Under the pieces are notes generated by a model. That model worked only from the letters and a program-made list of their open reading frames with translations. It ran no database searches and had not been told where the DNA came from. The position numbers and the translations under genes are program-made. Positions 49,809-61,253 of a stretch of 64,000 bases of DNA are shown here, one piece after another (positions within the stretch are counted from its first letter, which is position 1; each line of letters starts with the position of its first letter). Location of the stretch: the NCBI RefSeq assembly GCF_030253575.1, contig NC_080560.1, positions 13,988,001 through 14,052,000 on the forward strand. The letters run 5' to 3'. Source of the DNA: Rhododendron vialii (Eukaryota > Streptophyta > Magnoliopsida > Ericales > Ericaceae).

Positions 49809-52800
49809 TCAGGACTGCAAATGATAATCAAGCGTATAGGCTTGAATATCGGAAGGGCTCGTGCCAGGCCTGCAAAAAAAAAAAAAGTACAAGAAAAATA
49901 CACAACTCTGACAATGTGGATTGTGTTTCTATACAAATAACGATTAAAGGTCATTGAACTCTGATCGATCCCAAATAGTCATTTGGCTCAAAAACGAGAA
50001 ATAAATTGGATTTCAACAGTTCTTCCATTACTGGTTCCCAATACTGAATTCGCAACTCACTGTGCGGAGCATGCGAAACTATTTTTGTTCAACTCTGACC
50101 TAGTTTGGAAATCTAACGGTGCAAAAGGCAAAACTTACACGTGATTTCAGCACAACCGGACTACAATCAACTAATCAAGTGTTCACATTTAACTTTTGAA
50201 GAAGTTTAATTATTTTCTCGTTCCACATAACAAGCCAGAATTCTATACGCGTGACGACATTGGAAATGAAGACCGAACTTACATTCTCTCAGATGTTTTC
50301 ACCACGTGTAATTCCAACATTTTTGCCGTATTATTCCCCTCTTAACGGAAATGTGGGCAGGGGTGAAGGAAGCCCCCATCCGGCATCAGGTAAGGGAAGC
50401 TGGGTTTGCAGAGGGAAGCTGGAATAGGTTTGCCAGGTGTCCCCCATGCCATGCTTATGAACCTACCTATTGCCATCCTTACCCAGGCTGCTACTGCCAC
50501 TTCGGGCAGCCGCATCACTACTTTCTGCTTCAATAGCTCCCTGCTACCAATATCAACTCTGTATTCTTTGAGAATGGCGGCTACATTCAAATAGCAAGAG
50601 AGAATATTTCCTACAAGACCTAACAAGCTTGATTCAAATCTTTTGTTCTCTTAACAAACTTGGAATATAACACCATGTCCGTATTTTCTTCATGTCCTAT
50701 AAAAACAGGCTACAAGTTGGGATAGACACATCAATGGTCTTATTTCTCAAGGATGATATATGACCCAGAGTTTTCAAGAAAAAATTGCTCATGTGTACAT
50801 GGTTAACTGAAAATACCTTTTATTAATGGTGCCATAGTGGAACCTTGGTCTTCCAACCTTTCTATCTGCAATGTACTACAGCCACAAAACAAATACATAA
50901 GCTAATAAAACAACCATGGCATAAGTGATACAAACAACCAGCTGTAGTTCTTGAAACTTGCCCTACCAAGTTTAAGGTAACCAACATTGATGAAAATGCC
51001 AAAGAATCAAAAGGAATATCATCAAATGAGAAAAGCCTGCAATCCGATGATTCTGGACCTGGGGAAAAGTGGAGCCTCTTCAATTTTGCCAAGAAAATTA
51101 TGTAAGTCTGCTCCAAAAAAGAGGAAAATTAATATACAAACATCATTATGAGAAAGCCGTCAAACTACGGTCAGCAAACAGGTATTTCTCCTCACTTGGC
51201 CTATACGAGGGATGTCTAATTGTGCAAAAGGTGACAGCACCTCCACTTCTGCCCCTGCTTCTTCCCATGTTTCTCTTATAGCTCCTTCCGCAGCAGACTC
51301 CCCGATCTCCATATAACCAGCTGGAAGAGTCCTGAACATAAAGTATCAAAGAGAAATGATTTAAAGGACCTACGGTGAACAATGAAACATAGAAGATACA
51401 GGGACCTAACTTATAAGCAGAAAGGTGCATTTTTTTCCCTAGCATGTACTTTTTTCTATTGAATTCCTTAGAAATGATTTTAATAAGTTAGTTTGTAAAA
51501 GATTGTTTCTCTCTAGATTAACAATGAACCCACAAATTCATACCAAAGACCATAAGATGGTTGAATCTTCCTCTGGCATAGCAGGATCTTGTTATCATGT
51601 TCAATGAGGCAACCCACAACCTGCAAGGACATAGGTCACTTGTTCTATTATGAGTTTAATTAGCGGAGGGAGTGGGGTGGGATGGACAAATGGATCTAAA
51701 AATTACTAAAGAGCTATTAAAAATGAGTTGCTATTTAAACATTTGAACAGACATTTAACGCATTTAAAATTCAAGAAGAAATTTATGCTGATAACGGAGC
51801 AACACCGCAGAGCAGATGGTGTTACTCATGCAAGAGCTTTAAAAAAGCACACCAAGGCCCGAGCCAAAGCATGAGGCCTCCCAAGTCCTACCCAAATCAA
51901 GGATGCTCGTTTTACGTGGCACCTTGGAAGAGAGCCACCATTGCCACTGTGGTCACCTTGCAAAGTGACAATAAGGTTATTGAAGAGGAGCAATCCTCGC
52001 AAAGCCAGCCTAGCGTGCAGTTGGGGGCTAGAACATCTCAGCTCTACAGTTAAGAGCATGTAAGCATGCAAATATCTTAACAATTCATGATGGACACTTT
52101 CTTGGCCCGATCTTAATCGCACAAAGTGGGACCAGAGGAATGTTGGGAACCGGGAGCAAGTGCGGGCAGCGAGAGGATATACAAGGATCTAAGGTTGATA
52201 TACTTGAGTACATATACGCTAAAAATATTATTGTTTTCTTAATACACAGATATTATGGTTATATCAAGTACTTGAGCAAATTTGAGTTAAATTCTTCTAG
52301 TATTTTATTATTACCTAATATTTTCTCTTGTTCGGCAGCTCATCTTTTGTTCCCTTTGGGATTCATATGCATGAAAGATTCTATCCTAGTTGGTCGCGCT
52401 CCTTTCTTGATGGGAGCGAGGTTCCTAGGAGAATCTGTCTTGGGAGTGCGGAAGCAAGATTCTAGGATGGATTCCTCAGCTCGATAGAAGAATCATGCAA
52501 CTAAGGACCTGATGTCTCGGTATGACGTCCTTCACCCATGGTTGGCTGACAGAGAAGCCTGCATCTAACGATGGCTCTGACATCACCCAACCTTGCAAAC
52601 GAAACTCTCTCAAACAAGGTTTTAAAATGGGGTGGTTTCCGTAAGCTAATCGTAATTGTGGCATGTATCGGTTATGGTAACCGTGACCAGACCTTTAGAA
52701 CACCAGTTATGTTACTAAGCCTTCTTTTAGTCCTCTTTCTTGTTTGTTCCAAACTAAAACACTGCCTTAGGTTTCAACAAACTGCTGCAGAAGTGGATCT

Positions 52801-55800
52801 ACAGATTTGAAGAACCAATAGACAAGTTTACAATCAGGTCTCTTGAACGTCACCCAAACTGTCCAAAAAAGGTAATTGTTTTTCCTGCACTTTTCAGCTT
52901 AATCTTTGAGGAATTGAGATTACTTGGATAGTTATATCTTCTTTGTTTTAGAATAAATTGTTCAACAATTGTTGGATTACAATCTTCCAACCCTCATGGT
53001 TCAACAAACATTGAAACACAACCAAGTAACGGTAAATGGTGCAGTATAATACTTTAAGGTCACTACATTAAAAGTTTTCCGAACTCTTTCAAAAATTCAT
53101 TGCGTACATATATTACTTGTACCACCCCATGAGATAAGAACATTTTCAGATTAGCAACAACTGAGGCTGTTCAAATAGGCATTGAACAACTAACTGGTAA
53201 GGACAAGATCTCTACCGGATTTAGACCTTGAAATTTTGAATATTAATATACTTGACACTTTTTGGCACTATAGATGATTTGCAGGTCTGAAAATCAGATA
53301 CTATTATGTGACCTTTTCAGATCAGTCACTACCAATATGTATTCGCTATCAAAGTATTTTTTCGTTCTTTTCCCGTTTCATGGCAACATCATGGGTCATG
53401 ATTACAAAGTTTCTCTTCTTCAACCCTACAACAATTTTCATATTTTCCTTTTTCTTACTAGATATAAAGAGAAAACAGCTTCATCTCCCAAAATAAACTC
53501 ACAAAGAGATGATGTAATTCCACAATGGAGTCTTAGATATCCACAAAACTTCACCTAAGGGCGTCCGCACTTCAATTGTGTTAAAGTGTGGACGTCCCCT
53601 TTTCCGACCTAATTTCGATGATCCGAGCCGCTCAATGTGTTCATAGCGTAATTTTAAGAGTACCCGCGAGAAATAAGCGAAAAAAATGACCGGAAAGGGC
53701 TCCATCCGAGCACTTTTTTTGAACTGTTCAATAAAAACTGCTTGAATGAAGCCCTTCCGGGTCTTTTTTTTTGCTGATTTCTCGCGGGTACCCTTAAAAT
53801 CACGTTCTAATCACATTGAGCGGCTTGGATCATCGAAATTCAATCGGGAAAGGGGACGTCTGAGTGCGGATGCCCTTATAGGAAGGGGACTGCTTAGATA
53901 TCATCTTCCAAAGTAAATGTTAAGAAAGCATCCCCCAAATCAAATACATTCTTGTCAATTGACCATATAAACACAACTGGAGCTGGTCTTTTCCAAAAGG
54001 ATGCATAGTCTCAGAGAAGATTATATGCAGGATCAGGCCCCAAAAACATTTGACATATGCAATATTGGGCGCTAAATCACAAAGCTCTATGTAAATCTGA
54101 ACTTCAATAAGATGAACTTACCATTTTCGGGTTTTCATAAGCAATTTTCCCACAGAGTGTGCAAATAGCTCTCATCTTCTCTTCCCCATCCGGTATTTCA
54201 TGCTTTGTAGGGCCACCACACAACTGACAGAAATTGATCTTTCGAATGTACCCCTGCATTGAAGTGATATTACTATATCTGGAGAACCAGATGGGAGAGG
54301 ATGTAGAGAGAGCGAGTTATGAAAGCACACATGCATGCTGGCCCACACACAAGTTTGTGACTTTAAGCTCAACATACGGAATTCTTACATGGATGAGAAT
54401 GTATTATCAGATGAAACATCATCATGAACATCATCAGACATTGTGACATGCATCAATTCACTTTGCCGCCCTTGCGATGCCTCGTTAAGTCTACCACAAC
54501 AAGCAAGAAGAAAAAGACCAAATCTATTGATGATATACCGATTATGTGATTTATGTTGGCCGCACTAGCCTCGTGCTATGTTGAATGCACTAGCCTCGTG
54601 CAATATATGGAACCACGGTGATATCATTTTTCTTGAAACAACAGAGCATACACAAGAAGTGCAACTGCTATGTGGGAGTAGGATAGAGGAAGATAGCACG
54701 ACAAATCATCTCAAATTCCTTAAAAGTTAAAACCCTGAAGCTAATGCAGCATATATACGTAAATACACACGCACACAAACACAGAGATATCGATGTATAT
54801 GGGGAGGGGAGAACTCTTAGATTCTCAAAGTTTTAGACGGTACAATCTTAATATGTAACTGGTCCATCAGTGTTCGGTATTCACTTGCAACAAATGAAAC
54901 ACCCCCCACCCCCCGAAACAAAGAGGGATTGTGCTCCTTCTCGCCAAATAAGTCAAACTCCGTTCCCAGTATACTCTGTCAGCACAAATCCACATAAACA
55001 AATTATGTGCAAGTGAAGATTTCGATATAAATTGCGTGTGAGTGTCAATTCTAACCGACTTTAACACAGTTCATGTCGAATCATAAGGAAAGAAACCATG
55101 AAATTCATGCTCAGTGCCAGCGTGCTTTAGATTACATATACAAATAGGCTGCTAACGCTCCCTTATTCCTACTAAGATTTCATCGGAATGGTAGGAAATA
55201 TTATTGATGATAACAAGAACAATGAAGAAAACGTTACCGGGGGCTTACATCCCTCTTAAGAGAAGGTAGGACCCAAATGGGTGGAGTAAATTCCCAAGTA
55301 CATACTCCACTCCCACAACAAGCTCGCCTGGCCAAGCAGTGAGCCAAATTATACTTAAAACAATCAAAAGATGTGTACCAATTACAATGTTCTAACCTGA
55401 TAAGACTTGACATAAAGACTCAACACATGAGTTGATGAGTCATAAACGGAAACCCTTTTGCCCATGTCCTACCATTTTCTTTGATTTTTACAATTACTTA
55501 ACGGCAAGATCTAAAATGTAAACACAGAAAATTTAACCTATACAATGGTTTCTTTCCAATTGACACATTAAAATCAGACACGATGTCTTAAAATTTAAAA
55601 CATATTTACAAATGTCCGAGGCATACTCCATTCCAATACTATTGATTTTCTTCCTCTATGCCCAGCATTAGGAAGCAACCATAATTCCATTAACATCTTT
55701 ACTTCATCCAATTTTCCAGGAAGCTCGGTTTTCCATTCTCCCAATTCAATGTTCAATTCTTATTACCACCAAGAAATCTTGTTTGTCGCAATTTTACGAG

Positions 55801-57231
55801 GGTTCTGTACTTCTGTCCCAAGATTCGGAGTAACCACTAATGTAAGATTTGGGGATCAGCCCCATGTTTGATTAACAAGCACCATAGGACAAAATAAGAT
55901 TTCCCAGTGACCAACCCTATTTCAGTCACTCAATGTGGTCAGTTTTCTCTCATTTACTCAGACATGTACTCTTTCACAAAGCTAGCTAAGAGATAGTTGA
56001 CTGGATTTGTTCATGGTCACGTATACAATGTTTCTCTTGTTGCCTGTAAGTCCATTTGAGTGCCTAAAGAACCATAAACGTACACACAAGCCCATGATGA
56101 AACTGCTATTCATTATTCAAGGTAAGTAGGAATCTCCAGTAAACTGAAATCAATTATACTGGAAACAAAACAATTAAGAAAAAAAAAAGGTATCAACAGC
56201 ATACAATGCCATTCCCAACATTCAGATAAAGATCATGTGCCCCCTCAGAAGTACAGACTCTTTTATATCAAATATAAACACATATTTTCTTCCAACATCA
56301 GTATTAGAAAGCAGATAAGTATTCTAAATTTCCTGGAAAGAAGTGGAAAGAAATTTCCAGACGCACACATCAAGGGATTCAAATGCATCGCAACTATCTA
56401 TCAATGTTAAGGCCAATCCTTAAACAAGAACATACAAATAATGATATATAAAATCTTAATCTCCCTGTTTCTCTCATCAGTGATCAACGTGTAAATGGAA
56501 TTCCTATTTTGCATTTTGCAAGCAATCAATATTGTCCACCACAATCCCAGCAAAGATCAAAATATTTCACCGTGGAAAACCCCATTTCCATCTCCATCAA
56601 ATTTATCACATTACCAGTGCCACTAATCACTCGATTCAATACCTAAATACACCCCCAAATCAACAAAATAAAGGGAAAACTTTTTGTTAACGCTGTGAAC
56701 CCCAAGAACAGCATTTCTTTTTTCTTGATGGATATAGGCTAGAGCCCTCAAGAACATTCGGCTCAAACAACGAACTAAAGAAATTAGTATAAAACATCAC
56801 AATAACCCAGAAATGAGAAGTTGCTTAGCAATTCAGTTGAAGAAGAAAAGATACATCACCACATTGCAATAAAAAATTACAAATTCCACAAAAGTGAAGT
56901 GCAAATCCAAGAACCAAAACAAAACCCATCAAAATTAACACACAAGTTCTAATCAACAAGAACTTACCGTGGACTTCAACGTGGGCGATGATGAAGGTGA
57001 AGTCACATCTGGGTTCGACTCAGAACGAGTACAATACGCAGGAAATGCTCTGAAACAACGGCCCTTCATCGAAGAAACATTCTTTACGGTTCTTCTTGGA
57101 GGGCAACAGGAGAGAGGTGATGGTTTGGCAGAGGTTGGAACCAAAGAGAGGGCACAATTCCCATGGGGTTTCAACCGGTGCGAAACGAACCCAGAAGAGG
57201 AAGAACCAAGAATTTGTATAGCTTTAAGCAT
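49809..57231 (-). CDS. NUDT23: Nudix hydrolase 23-like, plastid FAD pyrophosphatase (seven exons)
   Basis: Exons 57231-56968, 54253-54122, 51620-51544, 51331-51196, 51107-50967, 50875-50817 and 49869-49809 join in phase to 289 residues (Arabidopsis NUDX23, about 280). Residues 1-88 are Ser/Arg-rich like a plastid transit peptide. A four-Cys zinc ribbon follows (Cys97, 100, 119, 122; [19 protein letters not shown]). The Nudix box is complete at 163-185: Gly163, Glu169, Arg177-Glu178, Glu181-Glu182, Gly184. The tail [20 protein letters not shown] matches the family. It should hydrolyse FAD to FMN and AMP in plastids, feeding flavin homeostasis. Exon 6 uses the TAG acceptor; a CAG ten bases on would break the frame. 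Introns 1 and 2 are 2.5-2.7 kb; intron 2 holds a fold-back MITE. The gene looks intact. Confidence 0.95.
53558..53876. mobile_element. Fold-back MITE with TA duplication, in intron 2 of NUDT23
   Basis: A 319-bp element made almost wholly of two inverted arms of about 140-150 bp (AGGGCGTCCGCACT ... AGTGCGGATGCCCT), around 88-90% matched by eye, with TA on both sides. The TA duplication suggests the Tc1/mariner class. Transcribed within the intron it would form a long hairpin. Confidence 0.75.
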
Positions 57232-57639
57232 AGTTGTATGTATCTATCTATACACGTAAACAACATGGGCTGAAAATTTTCGAAGGGAAAAATATGTGAA
57301 GGGATTTGAGGTATGAGTTTGATGAACGGGTTGCAAACATTGGGTTCGATCGCGTTTTGCCTGAGAACGGATTCTGTGAGCTCCTCATCAGTATCTACTT
57401 GTCTTGTACTGTATTGATGTGATAAGGGCGTCGTATCACGAGGCACCCTTTACTTCCGGGAAATACACTACCACCCCCATATTCGCGCTCCATTTTTTTA
57501 ATCTACATTGGCTTTTTGTTTTTTTAGTAAAAAAATACACTTCAACACTAAGTAAATATGAAAGGGAATGTGAACAACAAAAAAGAAAGTGTAAATATCA
57601 ATTTAGTGAAGTTACTGAAAAAAAAAACTCTCCAATTAA
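57232..57639. promoter_or_regulatory. Upstream region of NUDT23
   Basis: The promoter should lie here, since the ATG is at 57231 on the minus strand. No clear TATA box was found, as is common for housekeeping plastid genes. The MITE at 57640 bounds the region. Confidence 0.4.
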
Positions 57640-57876
57640 GCCCCGTTCCAGAAACCTTCTTAAAAAATAAGCAGCTTATTTTACATTTTCAAACTAAAAA
57701 ATAATATAAATGACAAATAATTTTTCAATTTTTTTTGCTTCGTATAAAAGACCTTGATGAGATCTTTCAAATAAGATCCATATTGCATATTTTTAAATTT
57801 CAATAAACCCATAATTTTTGAGTTTGAAATTGCCTTCTTAAAAAATAAGGACTTTTTTCTCGTTCCGGAACGGGGC
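57640..57876. mobile_element. Tourist-like MITE, copy 2
   Basis: 237 bp with ends GCCCCGTTCCAGAA and CGTTCCGGAACGGGGC, colinear with 42111-42351 in the same orientation throughout (GCTTATTT, AAGACC, TTGCCTTCTTAAAAAATAAG). The flanking TAA/TAT is a poor trinucleotide match. It sits 0.4 kb upstream of the NUDT23 ATG. Confidence 0.75.
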
Positions 57877-57892
57877 TATTTAATTCACTCCA

Positions 57893-58015
57893 TAGTAGTT
57901 GGCACATTTATACGGTAGCTTATATAGTCAACATGCATTCCATTTGAACTTGGACTCTATAACTGCCAGTTGCAAAGTAATAGTCATTATGTGACACATT
58001 TGTGTTAGAAAAACT
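57893..58015. repeat. Direct repeat flanking the TBL gene, copy A
   Basis: About 123 bp from TAGTAGTTGGCACATTTATA to GTGTTAGAAAAACT, repeated at 61528-61649 with roughly 90% identity. This copy lies beyond the 3' end of the TBL gene. The stretch to 58546 shows no gene. Confidence 0.8.
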
Positions 58016-58546
58016 GCAGTTTGTCCACACCCAAGTCTCTCCAGAAATATCCGAACTGTTCATAGGGTTTGTCGAACAGAATGTCCAAGATAAAAAAATC
58101 TATGTTGATCAGACTCTCTCAATCATTTCATCGATTTACTTTTATTCAGAAAAACTAGAAGGTCTAACCATTTTTTGCAAAAATAAAATATTCGTATCAA
58201 GCTGGTAGAAGTTTCTCATCGACTTGAATTTTTTTGTGAAACAAATTATTTAATGATATCTACTATATAAACACCTCAAATCATCGAGAGGGCCTCCAAA
58301 TGTACATGAACTACACTCGGCAGCCCTAAATCCAATTAGAGAGAAGACCAATTGAAAAAAATTCATGGAATCGAATGGGGGCACGTGCCCCATGGTAAGC
58401 CCGCCCATGCCTGCAGGGCTTATATCACTTCCTTCAAAGCATGAAAGTGGGAGATGATATCACTTGATAAGTCTAGCCCATACATATTGCGACTCAAAAA
58501 ATTTGAAAACAAAAAACAGGAAAACAATAGCAGAATCTAATGGCAA

Positions 58547-61171
58547 TCATTTGAGGCCTTCACCTTCACCATCTTCAATCTTCAACATATGAAGCAAGAG
58601 CTCATTCCACAAATCAATGGGTCCAGGCAAGCACCAATGGAGACAATCGGCAACAGGCTTCTTCTTCTCCGGTGGGTGCCCGTAGTGATTCGGGTGCCCA
58701 TCAGGCCTCCGCCTCATAGCTTCAGTCACATCCAATAACCTGAATTTCAATCTCCTTCCCCTTTCCCTCCTTCCTTCCCTTTTTGCCGCCCGTAATTGGT
58801 CTTGCTGAATCATGCGTAGCATCCAAATATACCAATCGAACTTCATTTCTTGCTTCGTAAATGGCCTTGTTCTCACGCAATTCCCTCTCCCTTCCCTCTC
58901 CTCCGCCTCGAAGTGTGCCGGCGAAAATGTCCTCAGAAGTACTGTCCCCTTGAAGTTTTGGTGATCTAGAAGTGCCCTGAATGCCGTCTCGAATGCCATC
59001 CTGTATGGTACATATATAAAATTTCTTTAGGATTGCTTTTTGAAAATGACAAATTTCTTTTGTGAGTTTTATGCTATGAAATAGAAAGAAAAATCGTTAG
59101 CTCTGTTGCAGTTATTCCTTAATACACATCTCATCTTAGTTTATGAAAAGAAAAAAAAAACTCTATCCTTGGTGATTTTCCAAAAGAAGTATTTACATGA
59201 TATAGGCATATCATAGATTGATATAAAACAAAATCGATGCTATTATGTGCTACGCGAAACAATCTGAAACCTTGTTGTATCGATCATAATAGTGCACGGA
59301 AAATAGAGGATCGATAAAAGTTCTATCGAAAACCAAAGCGACCATCCTATGTTCATTGGATAAATAATCAAAAACTAGAGAGAGATTCAAAGTCGTTTAG
59401 AAACTTGCGGAGACCATGGACTTTCTATATTGGCCTTTTACCGATAAAAACCGCCATAACCATACACAATATAAGGCGATTGTATACATGGATCCAAAAT
59501 TAACGAGACGCGTGTCACATTCAAAGTGATTCTAGTGCATAAATATCATTGTGGACCTGGGCTTCTAACCCAATTGTCTAAAGATTCTAAGCTCAAGTTG
59601 ATAAAGCAGCGTCGACACTGTTAACTTATATGACCTGAAAAAACAAAATGAAAAACGTTATACTTGCCTGTATCCATAATACATGGTGAGGTCCTTCACA
59701 TTATTTTGCTGGCACAAGCTGCAGCCAACAACCTTGCCCTTCTCATAGTACATCAATTGCTTCGAAAACCAGTGCCCAGAAGAGATGATTATGTAGTCAA
59801 AATCTCCAGCTAGATTTGCCCAAGAATCATCGACCTCGTCTAAGTAGAGGTCTATGGGGTTGTTTGGGTAATTTTCCACTCCGCGGGCTTTAACCAAATG
59901 AGTTGTCCTCATAAGTGTTAGGGTGAAATTGTAATCTGTGTAGAGCCAGCGCCTGAATCCTCGATCACTTTTTGTGCTTGATTCATCCACATAAGTTGCA
60001 ACCTGAAAGGGAAATATTTTGTGGGTTAATGATAAGCAATTTCTTTTTTTCCTTTTTTTTTTTTATCAATTTGTCATTTCCTATTCTCTGTTTCGCATCG
60101 TGGGAAACAAAAAGAGCGGGAAACAGATATCCCAACAGAGATTTAGATATCTGTGTTCTAGGTATTCTTAAAATGAAAACAATGCTCCCATTCTTGACTT
60201 CAAATATAATACGACAATTCGGAAAACATTTTTCCTAGTGCTTCTGCAAAATTAGTGGTTTGAGACAACAAAAAACGGAATAATTCATCAAGTCTTTTTT
60301 TTTTTTTTTTTTGCGTTTTCCATGTTTTTCTTGATCTTTATGGTAGTGAAAGCTGAAAACTTATATTTATCGCAAGAATTGTTTTACCCTTTTGATTGAC
60401 CTCCTATGTGTACATATTAAACAAATTTCTTGGATATATCATATACTATATACGCAAGATTCGGCAAAGAGATCCAGATAAATTCCATCATGTAATAGTT
60501 AAATGAATTGGATGCATTAGCATATTAAGGGTGTTGCTAGCCATCGCCTAGTTGGGCGATGGATAATATATCGGTTATGTTTTTTTCTTTTCAATCTTCA
60601 TGAAAGAGGGCTATGAGAAATTTTCAGGAAAAAAGATTCTATAAATACTTACACTACTCAAGAGGCAACCCAGTGACTGCATTTGATTTCTTGCAACTGA
60701 GTCCCCAACAAAGGCCATGGACTTCCCTTTGACAATCTCCAAGAACTGGGCCCCATCAAACAGTGGTAACTCACACTCATCTGGCTTCCACCTCCACTTC
60801 ATGAACTCTGCATCTGGCCTTCCAAATCTCACACAATTCTGGCCATCTTGAATCACACATGCACTATCATTTGTGTAATAAGGCCCTTTGGGATATGGCA
60901 CCCATTTCCCTCTAAACACATCGCATTTATGCGATAATCCCGCTCTTGCGGTGTCGTTAGAATTGACCACCCAACACGGCGGTGCTAATCGCAATTTTCG
61001 GGCTAACAAATTGTGATGGAAATAGTCAAGAGGAATGAAGGTGAGAAAAATTAGGGTTGGGATCAGAAGAAGGATTGCCTTTCTGTGGGGTTTGAGTTTG
61101 TAAATGTATCTGTTGGGAAGCTTAAAGGTGTTGACCCTCATTTGAGAAACAAAGAAGAAAAAGTTTTGCAT
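58547..61171 (-). CDS. TRICHOME BIREFRINGENCE-LIKE polysaccharide O-acetyltransferase
   Basis: Exons 61171-60653, 60002-59668 and 59000-58547 give 435 residues from the first Met, or 425 from Met11 (61141), which is equally plausible. A short basic cytosolic tail and one membrane span (about 32-48) give the Golgi type II layout. The TBL domain starts at CDVFRGKW, with the GDS esterase motif at 156-158 (FVGDSVARNQ) and the C-terminal DxxH at Asp403-His406 (DCLHWCLPGP). Members O-acetylate cell-wall polymers. Recalled sequence puts this near TBL19-22/AXY4 (xylan or xyloglucan), but the exact member is unsure. Intron 2 must use a GC donor (ACAG-GCAAGT) to keep the conserved YGYR-x-AF frame. The gene looks intact. 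Confidence 0.92.
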
Positions 61172-61188
61172 TTGGGGTGCTTGTACAT
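61138..61188 (-). CDS. uORF overlapping the TBL start codons
   Basis: ATG at 61188 to TGA at 61138, 16 codons. The TGA overlaps the second in-frame TBL ATG (61141) as ATGA, and the uORF covers the first TBL ATG (61171) in another frame. If transcription starts near 61215, this is the first ATG on the message and could favour re-initiation at Met11. Confidence 0.4.
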   Translation of the reverse strand: MYKHPKCKTFSSLFLK

Positions 61189-61245
61189 GTTGAGTAATGA
61201 CTATTTTATTTATGACCTAATTAATACAAGAGTTATGTACAAGAG

Positions 61246-61253
61246 TTATATAA
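61246..61253 (-). promoter_or_regulatory. Candidate TATA box of the TBL gene
   Basis: TTATATAA, 75 bases upstream of the first TBL ATG on the minus strand. It implies a short leader of about 45 nt. Confidence 0.45.

Noticed and set aside
50342-50626. 94-codon minus-strand frame inside NUDT23 intron 6
   Set aside because: It looked like the final NUDT23 exon at first, but the true last exon ([16 protein letters not shown]) lies at 49869-49809. The frame has no recognised domain.
51826-52122. 98-codon minus-strand frame in NUDT23 intron 2
   Set aside because: No family pattern; intronic, with no splice sites in phase.
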